NCBI GenBank assembly: GCA_007844125.1
Contig: CM017562.1
Location: 65,297,129-65,361,128, forward strand
Origin: Sinonovacula constricta
Lineage: Eukaryota; Mollusca; Bivalvia; Cardiida; Solecurtidae
Reading direction: 5' to 3'
DNA length: 64,000 nt
Positions within the stretch are counted from its first letter, which is position 1; every line of letters starts with the position of its first letter. The position numbers and the translations under genes were made by a program. Positions 21,039-36,100 of this stretch are shown piece by piece. The notes under the pieces are model-generated. The model did not search any database, was not told where the DNA came from, and saw only the letters and a program-made list of their open reading frames with translations.

Positions 21039-21512
21039 ATGCAACAATGCTCACACCCTCACAAACATCTTGTACGCAATTCACAACGTTCACGCCCTTG
21101 CAAATGTCCAATACACAATCCACAACGTTCACGCCCTCACAAATTTCTTGTACACAATCCACAACGCTTATGGCCTCACGAATGTCTAGTACACAATACA
21201 CAATGCTCACGCCCTCACAAATGTCTGGTACACAATCCACAACGTTCACGTCCTCACAAATGTCTAGTAGACATGCAACAATGCTCACGCTCACACCCTC
21301 ACAAACATCTTGTACGCAATTCACAACGTTCACGCCCTTGCAAATGTCCAATACACAATCCACAACGTTCACGCCCTCACAAATTTCTTGTACACAATCC
21401 ACAACGCTTATGGCCTCACGAATGTCTAGTACACAATACATAATGCTCACGCCCTCACAAATGTTAAGTACGCAATCCACAACGTTCACGCCCTCACAAA
21501 TGTCTAGTACAC
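21039..21512 (+). repeat. 234-bp secondary duplication within block 1
   Basis: Six monomers starting at the ATGCAACAATGCTCAC unit (21,039) are repeated from 21,273. In the second copy this unit has six extra bases (CGCTCA). The same pair occurs in the opening segment of every undeleted block, for example 23,304, 25,842, 29,050, 33,300 and 35,565. The duplication therefore predates block amplification. Confidence 0.9.
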
Positions 21513-24500
21513 AATCCATAATGTTCAGGCCCGTCCACATGTCTAGTACACAACCCAAAACGCTCACGCCCTCACAAGTGCCCAGAAAAAAATCCACAAC
21601 GTTCAAGCCCTCACAAATGTCTAGTACACAATTCACAACACTCACGCCCACACGAATGTCTAGTACACAATCCACAACGTTCACGCCCTCTCAGATGTCT
21701 AGTACACAATCCACAACGTTCACGCCCTCACAAATGTCTAGCCTACAATCCACAACGTTCACGCCCTTACGAACGTCTAGTACACAATCTACAACGTTCA
21801 AGTCCTCACAAATGTCTGGTACACAATCTACAACGCTCACGCCCTCACAAATGTCTAGCCTACAATCCACAACGTTCACGCCCTCACGAACGTCTAGTAC
21901 ACAATCTACAACGTTCAAGTCCTCACAAATGTCTGGTACACAATCTACAACGCTCATGCCCTCACAAATGTCTAGTACACAATCCACAACGCTCACGCCC
22001 TCATAAATGTTTAGTACACAATCCACAACGCTCACGCCCTCATAACTGTCTCGTACACAATCAACAACGCTAACGCCCTCACAAACGTCTAGTACACAAT
22101 TCACAATGTTCGAGGCCTCACAAATGTCTAGATCACTATCTACAACGTTCACGCCCTCACACATGTCGAGGACACAATCCACAAAGCTGACGCCTTCACA
22201 AAAGTCTAGTATGTAATCCACAATGGTCAGGCCCTCACAAATGTCTAGTACGCAATTCACAACCTTCACACCTTCCTAAATGTCTAGTACACAATCCACA
22301 ACGCTCACGCCCTCACAAATGTCTTGTACACAATCTACAACGATCACGCTCTCACAAATGTCGAACACAATCCCCAACGTTCACGCCCTCACGAATGTCT
22401 GGTACACAATTTACAACGTTCAAGTCCTCACAAATGTCTAGTACACAATCCACAACGATTATGCCCTCCCAAATGTCTAGTACACAGTTCAAATCGTCCA
22501 CGCCCTCACAAAGGTCTGGTAAACAATCTAAAAGGTTCACGCCCTCCCAAATGTCTAGTACACAATCCACAACGCTCACGCCCTAACAAATGTCTAGTCT
22601 CCAATCCACAACGCTCACGCCCTCACAGATGTCTAGTACTCAATCTACAACGTTCACGCCCTACTAAAAGTCAAGTACACCATCCACAACGTTCAGGCCA
22701 TCATAAATGTCTTGTACGCAATTCACAACGTCCACGCCCACACGAATGTCTAGTACACAATCCACAACGTTCACGCCCTCACAAATGTCTAGTACACAAT
22801 TCACAACGTTCACGCCCTCCCAAATGTCTGGTACACCATCCACAACGTCAATGCCCTCATAAATGTCTTGTACGCAATTCACAACGTCCACGTACTCACG
22901 AATATCTAGAACACAATTCACAACGTTTACGTCCTAAAAATGTCTGGTGCACAATCCATAACGTTCACGCCCTCACAAATGTCAAATACTTAATTCACAA
23001 CGTTCATGCCCTAAAAAACGTCTAGTACTCAATTCGCAAAGTTCACGCCCTGAAAAATGTCTAGTACGCAATTCACAACGTTCACGCCCTCACAAATGAA
23101 TAGTACACAATCCAAAAAGTTCACGCCCTAACAAATGTCTGGAAGACAATCCACAACGTTCACGCACTCACAAATGTCTAGTACACTTTCCACAAGGTTC
23201 ACGCCCTCACAAATGTCTAGTACACAATCAACAACGTTCATGCCCTCACAAATGTCTGGTACACAATCCACAACGTTCACGTCCTCACAAATGTCTAGTA
23301 CACATGCAACAATGCTCACACCCTCACAAACATCTTGTACGCAATTCACAACGTTCACGCCCTTGCAAATGTCCAATACACAATCCACAACGTTCACGCC
23401 CTCACAAATTTCTTGTACACAATCCACAACGCTTATGGCCTCACGAATGTCTAGTACACAATACACAATGCTCACGCCCTCACAAATGTCTGGTACACAA
23501 TCCACAACGTTCACGTCCTCACAAATGTCTAGTAGACATGCAACAATGCTCACGCTCACACCCTCACAAACATCTTGTACGCAATTCACAACGTTCACGC
23601 CCTTGCAAATGTCCAATACACAATCCACAACGTTCACGCCCTCACAAATTTCTTGTACACAATCCACAACGCTTATGGCCTCACGAATGTCTAGTACACA
23701 ATACATAATGCTCACGCCCTCACAAATGTTAAGTACGCAATCCACAACGTTCACGCCCTCACAAATGTCTAGTACACAATCCATAATGTTCAGGCCCGTC
23801 CACATGTCTAGTACACAACCCAAAACGCTCACGCCCTCACAAGTGCCCAGAAAAAAATCCACAACGTTCAAGCCCTCACAAATGTCTAGTACACAATTCA
23901 CAACAGTCACGCCCACACGAATGTCTAGTACACAATCCACAACGTTCACGCCCTCTCAGATGTCTAGTACACAATCTACAACGTTCAAGCCCTCACAAAT
24001 GTCCAGAACGCAATCCACAACGTTCACGCTCTCACAAACGTCTATAGTAAACAATCTACAACGTTCACACCCTCCCAAATGTCTAGTAAACAATCTACAA
24101 CGTTCACGCTCTCACAAATGTCGTACACAATCCACAACGTTCACGCCCTCACAAAGGTCTGGTAAACAATCCAAAAAGTTCACGCTCTCCCAAATGTCTA
24201 GTACACAATCCACAATGCTCACGCCCTAACAAATGTCTAGTACACAATCCACAACGTTCACGCCCTCACAAATGTCTAGCCTACAATCCACAACGTTCAC
24301 GCCCTCACGAACGTCTAGTACACAATCTACAACGTTCAAGTCCTCACAAATGTCTGGTACACAATCTACAACGCTCACGCCCTCACAAATGTCTAGCCTA
24401 CAATCCACAACGTTCACGCCCTCACGAACGTCTAGTACACAATCTACAACGTTCAAGTCCTCACAAATGTCTGGTACACAATCTACAACGCTCACGCCCT

Positions 24501-27500
24501 CACAAATGTCTAGTACACAATCCACAACGCTCACGCCCTCATAAATGTTTAGTACACAATCCACAACGCTCACGCCCTCATAACTGTCTCGTACACAATC
24601 AACAACGCTAACGCCCTCACAAACGTCTAGTACACAATTCACAATGTTCGAGGCCTCACAAATGTCTAGATCACTATCTACAACGTTCACGCCCTCACAC
24701 ATGTCGAGGACACAATCCACAAAGCTGACGCCTTCACAAAAGTCTAGTATGTAATCCACAATGGTCAGGCCCTCACAAACGTCTAGTACGCAATTACAAC
24801 CTTCACACCTTCCTAAATGTCTAGTACACAATCCACAACGCTCACGCCCTCACAAATGTCTTGTACACAATCTACAACGATCACGCTCTCACAAATGTCG
24901 AACACAATCCCCAACGTTCACGCCCTCACGAATGTCTGGTACACAATTTACAACGTTCAAGTCCTCACAAATGTCTAGTACACAATCCACAACGCTCATG
25001 CCCTCCCAAATGTCTAGTACACAGTTCAAATCGTCCACGCCCTCACAAAGGTCTGGTAAACAATCTAAAAGGTTCACGCCCTCCCAAATGTCTAGTACAC
25101 AATCCACAACGCTCACGCCCTAACAAATGTCTAGTCTCCAATCCACAACGCTCACGCCCTCACAGATGTCTAGTACTCAATCTACAACGTTCACGCCCTA
25201 CTAAAAGTCAAGTACACCCATCCACAACGTTCAGGCCATCATAAATGTCTTGTACGCAATTCACAACGTCCACGCCCACACGAATGTCTAGTACACAATC
25301 CACAACGTTCACGCCCTCACAAATGTCTAGTACACAATTCACAACGTTCACGCTCTCCCAAATGTCTGGTACACCATCCACAACGTCAAGGCCCTCATAA
25401 ATGTCTTGTACGCAATTCACAACGTCCACGTACTCACGAATATCTAGAACACAATTCACAACGTTTACGTCCTAAAAATGTCTGGTGCACAATCCATAAC
25501 GTTCACGCCCTCACAAATGTCAAATACTTAATTCACAACGTTCATGCCCTAAAAAACGTCTAGTACTCAATTCGCAAAGTTCACGCCCTCAAAAATGTCT
25601 AGTACGCAATTCACAACGTTCACGCCCTCACAAATGAATAGTACACAATCCAAAAAGTTCACGCCCTAACAAATGTCTGGAAGACAATCCACAACGTTCA
25701 CGCACTCACAAATGTCTAGTACACTTTCCACAAGGTTCACGCCCTCACAAATGTCTAGTACACAATCAACAACGTTCATGCCCTCACAAATGTCTGGTAC
25801 ACAATCCACAACGTTCACGTCCTCACAAATGTCTAGTACACATGCAACAATGCTCACACCCTCACAAACATCTTGTACGCAATTCACAACGTTCACGCCC
25901 TTGCAAATGTCCAATACACAATCCACAACGTTCACGCCCTCACAAATTTCTTGTACACAATCCACAACGCTTATGGCCTCACGAATGTCTAGTACACAAT
26001 ACACAATGCTCACGCCCTCACAAATGTCTGGTACACAATCCACAACGTTCACGTCCTCACAAATGTCTAGTAGACATGCAACAATGCTCACGCTCACACC
26101 CTCACAAACATCTTGTACGCAATTCACAACGTTCACGCCCTTGCAAATGTCCAATACACAATCAACAACGTTCACGCCCTCACAAATTTCTTGTACACAA
26201 TCCACAACGCTTATGGCCTCACGAATGTCTAGTACACAATACATAATGCTCACGCCCTCACAAATGTTAAGTACGCAATCCACAACGTTCACGCCCTCAC
26301 AAATGTCTAGTACACAACTCACAGCGTTCAAGCTCTCACAAATGTCTGGTACACAACCCACAACGTTTACGCCCTCCCAAATATCTAATATACAATCCAC
26401 AACGTTCATGCCCTCACAAATGTCTTGTACACTATCCACAACGATCACGCCCTCCCACATGTCTAGTACACAACCCACAACGTTCACGCCCTCCCAAATA
26501 TCTTATATACAATCCACAACGTTCTCGCCCTCACAAATGTCTATTAAACAATCCACAACGTTCACGCCCGCCCAAATGTCTAGTACACAATCCACAACGT
26601 TAACGTCCTCACAAATGTCTGGTACACAACCCACAACGCTCACGCCCTCACAAATGTCTGGTACACAATCCACAACGTTAACGTCCTCACAAATGTCTAG
26701 TACGCAATTCACAACGTTCACGCCCTCACAAATGCCTAGTACACAATCCAAAAATTCACGTCCTCACAAATGTCTAGTAGACATGCAACAATGCTCACGC
26801 TCACACCCTCACAAACATCTTGTACGCAATTCACAACGTTCACGCCCTTGCAAATGTCCAATACACAATCCACAACGTTCACGCCCTCACAAATTTCTTG
26901 TACACACTCCACAACGCTTATGGTCTCACGAATGTCTAGTACACAATACATAATGCTCACGCCCTCACAAATGTTAAGTACGCAATCCACAACGTTCACG
27001 CCCTCACAAATGTCTAGTACACAATCCATAATGTTCAGGCCCGTCCACATGTCTAGTACACAACCCAAAACGCTCACGCCCTCACAAGTGCCCAGAAAAA
27101 AATCCACAACGTTCAAGCCCTCACAAATGTCTAGTACACAATTCACAACACTCACGCCCACACGAATGTCTAGTACACAATCCACAACGTTCACGCCCTC
27201 TTAGATGTCTAGTACACAATCTACAACGTTCAAGCCCTCACAAATGTCCAGAACGCAATCCACAACGTTCACGCTCTCACAAACGTCTATAGTAAACAAT
27301 CTACAACGTTCACACCCTCCCAAATATCTAGTAAACAATCTACAACGTTCACGCTCTCACAAATGTCGTACACAATCCACAACGTTCACGCCCTCAAAAA
27401 GGTCTGGTAAACAATCCAAAAAGTTCACGCCCTCCCAAATGTCTAGTACACAATCCACAACGCTCACGCCCTAACAAATGTCTAGTACACAATCCACAAC

Positions 27501-30500
27501 GTTCACGCCCTCACAAATGTCTAGCCTACAATCCACAACGTTTACGCCCTCACGAACGTCTAGTACACAATCTACAACGTTCAAGTCCTCACAAATGTCT
27601 GGTACACAATTTACAACGCTCACGCCCTCACAAATGTCTAGCCTACAATCCACAACGTTCACGCCCTCACGAACGTCTAGTACACAATCTACAACGTTCA
27701 AGTCCTCACAAATGTCTGGTACACAATCTACAACGCTCACGCCCTCACAAATGTCTAGTACACAATCCACAACGCTCACGCCCTCATAAATGTTTAGTAC
27801 ACAATCCACAACGCTCACGCCCTCATAACTGTCTCGTACACAATCAACAACGCTAACGCCCTCACAAACGTCTAGTACACAATTCACAATGTTCGAGGCC
27901 TCACAAATGTCTAGATCACTATCTACAACGTTCACGCCCTCACACATGTCGAGGACACAATCCACAAAGCTGACGCCTTCACAAAAGTCTAGTATGTAAT
28001 CCACAATGGTCAGGCCCTCACAAACGTCTAGTACGCAATTCACAACCTTCACACCTTCCTAAATGTCTAGTACACAATCCACAACGCTCACGCCCTCACA
28101 AATGTCTTGTACACAATCTACAACGATCACGCTCTCACAAATGTCGAACACAATCCCCAACGTTCACGCCCTCACGAATGTCTGGTACACAATTTACAAC
28201 GTTCAAGTCCTCACAAATGTCTAGTACACAATCCACAACGCTCATGCACTCCCAAATGTCTAGTACACAATTCACAACGTCCACGCCCCTCACAAAGGTC
28301 TGGTAAACAATCTAAAAGGTTCACGCCCTCCCAAATGTCTAGTACACAATCCACAACGCTCACGCCCTAACAAATGTCTAGTCTCCAATCCACAACGCTC
28401 ACGCCCTCACAGATGTCTAGTACTCAATCTACAACGTTCACGCCCTACTAAAAGTCAAGTACACCATCCACAACGTTCAGGCCATCATAAATGTCTTGTA
28501 CGCAATTCACAACGTCCACGCCCACACGAATGTCTAGTACACAATCCACAACGTTCACGCCCTCACAAATGTCTAGTACACCATCCACAACGTCAAGGCC
28601 CTCATAAATGTCTTGTACGCAATTCACAACGTCCACGTACTCACGAATATCTAGAACACAATTCACAACGTTTACGTCCTAAAAATGTCTGGTGCACAAT
28701 CCATAACGTTCACGCCCTCACAAATGTCAAATACTTAATTCACAACGTTCATGCCCTGAAAACCGTCTAGTACGCAATTCGCAAAGTTCACGCCCTGAAA
28801 AATGTCTAGTACGCAATTCACAACGTTCACGCCCTCACAAATGAATAGTACACAATCCAAAAAGTTCACGCCCCTAACAAATGTCTGGAAGACAATCCAC
28901 AACGTTCACGCACTCACAAATGTCTAGTACACTTTCCACAAGGTTCACGCCCTCACAAATGTCTAGTACACAATCAACAACGTTCATGCCCTCACAAATG
29001 TCTGGTACACAATCCACAACGTTCACGTCCTCACAAATGTCTAGTACACATGCAACAATGCTCACACCCTCACAAACATCTTGTACGCAATTCACAACGT
29101 TCACGCCCTTGCAAATGTCCAATACACAATCCACAACGTTCACGCCCTCACAAATTTCTTGTACACAATCCACAACGCTTATGGCCTCACGAATGTCTAG
29201 TACACAATACACAATGCTCACGCCCTCACAAATGTCTGGTACACAATCCACAACGTTCACGTCCTCACAAATGTCTAGTAGACATGCAACAATGCTCACG
29301 CTCACACCCTCACAAACATCTTGTACGCAATTCACAACGTTCACGCCCTTGCAAATGTCCAATACACAATCCACAACGTTCACGCCCTCACAAATTTCTT
29401 GTACACAATCCACAACGCTTATGGCCTCACGAAGGTCTAGTACACAATACATAATGCTCACGCCCTCACAAATGTTAAGTACGCAATCCACAACGTTCAC
29501 GCCCTCACAAATGTCTAGTACACAATCCATAATGTTCAGGCCCGTCAACATGTCTAGTACACAACCCAAAACGCTCACGCCCTCACAAGTGCCCAGAAAA
29601 AAATCCACAACGTTCAAGCCCTCACAAATGTCTAGTACACAATTCACAACACTCACGCCCACACGAATGTCTAGTACACAATCCACAACGTTCACGCACT
29701 CTCAGATGTCTAGTACACAATCTACAACGTTCAAGCCCTCACAAATGTCCAGAACGCAATCCACAACGTTCACGCTCTCACAAACGTCTATAGTAAACAA
29801 TCTACAACGTTCACACCCTCCCAAATGTCTAGTAAACAATCTACAACGTTCACGCTCTCACAAATGTCGTACACAATCCACAACGTTCACGCCCTCACAA
29901 AGGTCTGGTAAACAATCCAAAAAGTTCACGCCCTCCCAAATGTCTAGTACACAATCCACAACGCTCACGCCCTAACAAATGTCTAGTACACAATCCACAA
30001 CGTTCACGCCCTCACAAATGTCTAGCCTACAATCCACAACGTTCACGCCCTCACGAACGTCTAGTACACAATCTACAACGTTCAAGTCCTCACAAATGTC
30101 TGGTACACAATCTACAACGCTCACGCCCTCACAAATGTCTGGTACACAATCCACAACGCTCACGCCCTCATAAATGTTTAGTACACAATCCACAACGCTC
30201 ACGCCCTCATAACTGTCTCGTACACAATCAACAACGCTAACGCCCTCACAAACGTCTAGTACACAATTCACAATGTTCGAGGCCTCACAAATGTCTAGAT
30301 CACTATCTACAACGTTCACGCCCTCACACATGTCGAGGACACAATCCACAAAGCTGACGCCTTCACAAAAGTCTAGTATGTAATCCACAATGGTCAGGCC
30401 CTCACAAACGTCTAGTACGCAATTCACAACGCTCACGCCCTCACAAATGTCTAGTACACAATCCACAACGCTCACGCCCTCACAAATGTCTTGTACACAA

Positions 30501-31255
30501 TCTACAACGATCACGCTCTCACAAATGTCGAACACAATCCCCAACGTTCACGCCCTCACGAATGTCTGGTACACAATTTACAACGTTCAAGTCCTCACAA
30601 ATGTCTAGTACACAATCCACAACGCTCATGCCCTACCAAATGTCTAGTACACAATTCACAACGTCCACGCCCTCACAAAGGTCTGGTAAACAATCTAAAA
30701 GGTTCACGCCCTCCCAAATGTCTAGTACACAATCCACAACGCTCACGCCCTAACAAATGTCTAGTCTCCAATCCACAACGCTCACGCCCTCACAGATGTC
30801 TAGTACTCAATCTACAACGTTCACGCCCTACTAAAAGTCAAGTACACCATCCACAACGTTCAGGCCATCATAAATGTCTTGTACGCAATTCACAACGTCC
30901 ACGCCCACACGAATGTCTAGTACACAATCCACAACGTTCACGCCCTCACAAATGTCTAGTACACCATCCACAACGTCAAGGCCCTCATAAATGTCTTGTA
31001 CGCAATTCACAACGCCCACGTACTCACAAATATCTAGAACACAATTCACAACGTTTACGTCCTAAAAATGTCTGGTGCACAATCCATAACGTTCACGCCC
31101 TCACAAATGTCAAATACTTAATTCACAACGTTCATGCCCTGAAAACCGTCTAGTACGCAATTCGCAAAGTTCACGCCCTCAAAAATGTCTAGTACGCAAT
31201 TCACAACGTTCACGCCCTCACAAATGAATAGTACACAATCCAAAAAGTTCACGCC

Positions 31256-33123
31256 CTAACAAATGTCTGGAAGACAATCCACAACGTTCACGCACTCACA
31301 AATGTCTAGTACACTTTCCACAACGTTCACGCTCTCACAAACGTCTATAGTAAACAATCTACAACGTTCACACCCTCCCAAATGTCTAGTAAACAATCTA
31401 CAACGTTCACGCTCTCACAAATGTCGTACACAATCCACAACGTTCACGCCCTCACAAAGGTCTGGTAAACAATCCAAAAAGTTCACGCCCTCCCAAATGT
31501 CTAGTACACAATCCACAACGCTCACGCCCTAACAAATGTCTAGTACACAATCCACAACGTTCACGCCCTCACAAATGTCTAGCCTACAATCCACAACGTT
31601 CACGCCCTCACGAACGTCTAGTACACAATCTACAACGTTCAAGTCCTCACAAATGTCTGGTACACAATCTACAACGCTCACGCCCTCACAAATGTCTAGT
31701 ACACAATCCACAACGCTCACGCCCTCATAAATGTTTAGTACACAATCCACAACGCTCACGCCCTCATAACTGTCTCGTACACAATCAACAACGCTAACGC
31801 CCTCACAAACGTCTAGTACACAATTCACAATGTTCGAGGCCTCACAAATGTCTAGATCACTATCTACAACGTTCACGCCCTCACACATGTCGAGGACACA
31901 ATCCACAAAGCTGACGCCTTCACAAAAGTCTAGTATGTAATCCACAATGGTCAGGCCCTCACAAACGTCTAGTACGCAATTCACAACCTTCACACCTTCC
32001 TAAATGTCTAGTACACAATCCACAACGCTCACGCCCTCACAAATGTCTTGTACACAATCTACAACGATCACGCTCTCACAAATGTCGAACACAATCCCCA
32101 ACGTTCACGCCCTCACGAATGTCTGGTACACAATTTACAACGTTCAAGTCCTCACAAATGTCTAGTACACAATCCACAACGCTCATGCACTCCCAAATGT
32201 CTAGTACACAATTCACAACGTCCACGCCCTCACAAAGGTCTGGTAAACAATCTAAAAGGTTCACGCCCTCCCAAATGTCTAGTACACAATCCACAACGCT
32301 CACGCCCTAACAAATGTCTAGTCTCCAATCCACAACGCTCACGCCCTCACAGATGTCTAGTACTCAATCTACAACGTTCACGCCCTACTAAAAGTCAAGT
32401 ACACCATCCACAACGTTCAGGCCATCATAAATGTCTTGTACGCAATTCACAACGTCCACGCCCACACGAATGTCTAGTACACAATCCACAACGTTCACGC
32501 CCTCACAAATGTCTAGTACACCATCCACAACGTCAAGGCCCTCATAAATGTCTTGTACGCAATTCACAACGTCCACGTACTCACGAATATCTAGAACACA
32601 ATTCACAACGTTTACGTCCTAAAAATGTCTGGTGCACAATCCATAACGTTCACGCCCTCACAAATGTCAAATACTTAATTCACAACGTTCATGCCCTAAA
32701 AAAGGTCTAGTACTCAATTCGCAAAGTTCACGCCCTCAAAAATGTCTAGTACGCAATTCACAACGTTCACGCCCACACGAATGTCTAGTACACAATCCAC
32801 AACGTTCACGCCCTCACAAATGTCTAGTACACCATCCACAACGTCAAGGCCCTCATAAATGTCTTGTACGCAATTCACAACGTCCACGTACTCACGAATA
32901 TCTAGAACACAATTCACAACGTTTACGTCCTAAAAATGTCTGGTGCACAATCCATAACGTTCACGCCCTCACAAATGTCAAATACTTAATTCACAACGTT
33001 CATGCCCTAAAAAACGTCTAGTACGCAATTCGCAAAGTTCACGCCCTCAAAAATGTCTAGTACGCAATTCACAACGTTCACGCCCTCACAAATGAATAGT
33101 ACACAATCCAAAAAGTTCACGCC
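31256..33123 (+). repeat. Block 5: internally deleted block
   Basis: The opening marker is followed after about 75 bp by a jump: ACTTTCCACAA runs straight into CGTTCACGCTCTCACAAACG. Compared with block 4, where these points are at 28,936 and 29,761, exactly 825 bp are missing. That equals 21 monomers of 39 bp plus the six-base insertion. The deletion keeps the monomer register, as expected from unequal exchange. The same junction recurs at about 43,580 and 55,845. Confidence 0.92.
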
Positions 33124-36100
33124 CTAACAAAGGTCTGGAAGACAATCCACAACGTTCACGCACTCACAAATGTCTAGTACACTTTCCACAAGGTTCACGC
33201 CCTCACAAATGTCTAGTACACAATCAACAACGTTCATGCCCTCACAAATGTCTGGTACACAATCCACAACGTTCACGTCCTCACAAATGTCTAGTACACA
33301 TGCAACAATGCTCACACCCTCACAAACATCTTGTACGCAATTCACAACGTTCACGCCCTTGCAAATGTCCAATACACAATCCACAACGTTCACGCCCTCA
33401 CAAATTTCTTGTACACAATCCACAACGCTTATGGCCTCACGAATGTCTAGTACACAATACACAATGCTCACGCCCTCACAAATGTCTGGTACACAATCCA
33501 CAACGTTCACGTCCTCACAAATGTCTAGTAGACATGCAACAATGCTCACGCTCACACCCTCACAAACATCTTGTACGCAATTCACAACGTTCACGCCCTT
33601 GCAAATGTCCAATACACAATCCACAACGTTCACGCCCTCACAAATTTCTTGTACACAATCCACAACGCTTATGGCCTCACGAATGTCTAGTACACAATAC
33701 ATAATGCTCACGCCCTCACAAATGTTAAGTACGCAATCCACAACGTTCACGCCCTCACAAATGTCTAGTACACAATCCATAATGTTCAGGCCCGTCCACA
33801 TGTCTAGTACACAACCCAAAACGCTCACGCCCTCACAAGTGCCCAGAAAAAAATCCACAACGTTCAAGCCCTCACAAATGTCTAGTACACAATTCACAAC
33901 ACTCACGCCCACACGAATGTCTAGTACACAATCCACAACGTTCACGCCCTCTCAGATGTCTAGTACACAATCCACATCGTTCACGCCCTCACAAATGTCT
34001 AGCCTACAATCCACAACGTTCACGCCCTTACGAACGTCTAGTACACAATCTACAACGTTCAAGTCCTCACAAATGTCTGGTACACAATCTACAACGCTCA
34101 CGCCCTCACAAATGTCTAGCCTACAATCCACAACGTTCACGCCCTCACGAACGTCTAGTACACAATCTACAACGTTCAAGTCCTCACAAATGTCTGGTAC
34201 ACAATCTACAACGCTCACGCCCTCACAAATGTCTAGTACACAATCCACAACGCTCACGCCCTCATAAATGTTTAGTACACAATCCACAACGCTCACGCCC
34301 TCATAACTGTCTCGTACACAATCAACAACGCTAACGCCCTCACAAACGTCTAGTACACAATTCACAATGTTCGAGGCCTCACAAATGTCTAGATCACTAT
34401 CTACAACGTTCACGCCCTCACACATGTCGAGGACACAATCCACAAAGCTGACGCCTTCACAAAAGTCTAGTATGTAATCCACAATGGTCAGGCCCTCACA
34501 AATGTCTAGTACGCAATTCACAACCTTCACACCTTCCTAAATGTCTAGTCCACAATCCACAACGCTCACGCCCTCACAAATGTCTTGTACACAATCTACA
34601 ACGATCACGCTCTCACAAATGTCGAACACAATCCCCAACGTTCACGCCCTCACGAATGTCTGGTACACAATTTACAACGTTCAAGTCCTCACAAATGTCT
34701 AGTACACAATCCACAACGATTATGCCCTCCCAAATGTCTAGTACACAGTTCAAATCGTCCACGCCCTCACAAAGGTCTGGTAAACAATCTAAAAGGTTCA
34801 CGCCCTCCCAAATGTCTAGTACACAATCCACAACGCTCACGCCCTAACAAATGTCTAGTCTCCAATCCACAACGCTCACGCCCTCACAGATGTCTAGTAC
34901 TCAATCTACAACGTTCACGCCCTACTAAAAGTCAAGTACACCATCCACAACGTTCAGGCCATCATAAATGTCTTGTACGCAATTCACAACGTCCACGCCC
35001 ACACGAATGTCTAGTACACAATCCACAACGTTCACGCCCTCACAAATGTCTAGTACACAATTCACAACGTTCACGCCCTCCCAAATGTCTGGTACACCAT
35101 CCACAACGTCAATGCCCTCATAAATGTCTTGTACGCAATTCACAACGTCCACGTACTCACGAATATCTAGAACACAATTCACAACGTTTACGTCCTAAAA
35201 ATGTCTGGTGCACAATCCATAACGTTCACGCCCTCACAAATGTCAAATACTTAATTCACAACGTTCATGCCCTAAAAAACGTCTAGTACTCAATTCGCAA
35301 AGTTCACGCCCTGAAAAATGTCTAGTACGCAATTCACAACGTTCACGCCCTCACAAATGAATAGTACACAATCCAAAAAGTTCACGCCCTAACAAATGTC
35401 TGGAAGACAATCCACAACGTTCACGCACTCACAAATGTCTAGTACACTTTCCACAAGGTTCACGCCCTCACAAATGTCTAGTACACAATCAACAACGTTC
35501 ATGCCCTCACAAATGTCTGGTACACAATCCACAACGTTCACGTCCTCACAAATGTCTAGTACACATGCAACAATGCTCACACCCTCACAAACATCTTGTA
35601 CGCAATTCACAACGTTCACGCCCTTGCAAATGTCCAATACACAATCCACAACGTTCACGCCCTCACAAATTTCTTGTACACAATCCACAACGCTTATGGC
35701 CTCACGAATGTCTAGTACACAATACACAATGCTCACGCCCTCACAAATGTCTGGTACACAATCCACAACGTTCACGTCCTCACAAATGTCTAGTAGACAT
35801 GCAACAATGCTCACGCTCACACCCTCACAAACATCTTGTACGCAATTCACAACGTTCACGCCCTTGCAAATGTCCAATACACAATCCACAACGTTCACGC
35901 CCTCACAAATTTCTTGTACACAATCCACAACGCTTATGGCCTCACGAATGTCTAGTACACAATACATAATGCTCACGCCCTCACAAATGTTAAGTACGCA
36001 ATCCACAACGTTCACGCCCTCACAAATGTCTAGTACACAATCCATAATGTTCAGGCCCGTCCACATGTCTAGTACACAACCCAAAACGCTCACGCCCTCA

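Larger units (their letters stand above)
20863..33123 (+). repeat. Super-unit copy 1 (12,261 bp, five blocks)
   Basis: Block starts, each marked by the monomer with TCTGGAAGACAATCC, are 20,863, 23,128, 25,666, 28,874 and 31,256. Block lengths are 2,265, 2,538, 3,208, 2,382 and 1,868 bp. Each of the first four blocks opens with the same segment of about 820 bp and then diverges in monomer order. Block 3 is longest because it carries alternative monomers plus a second partial copy of the common segment (from about 26,760). Confidence 0.93.

Noticed and set aside
20863..21684. 273-codon minus-strand Cys/Asp/Val repeat ORF, present in most blocks
   Set aside because: Its recurrence follows from block duplication. 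The start and stop are accidental monomer variants, with no signal peptide, promoter or splice context seen.
25673..26953. 426-codon Ser/Thr-rich mucin-like ORF (also at 50,199-51,479 and 62,458-63,738)
   Set aside because: It is a satellite reading kept open by the 39-bp unit. Other frames over the same bases are also open, and stops fall at fixed monomer variants.
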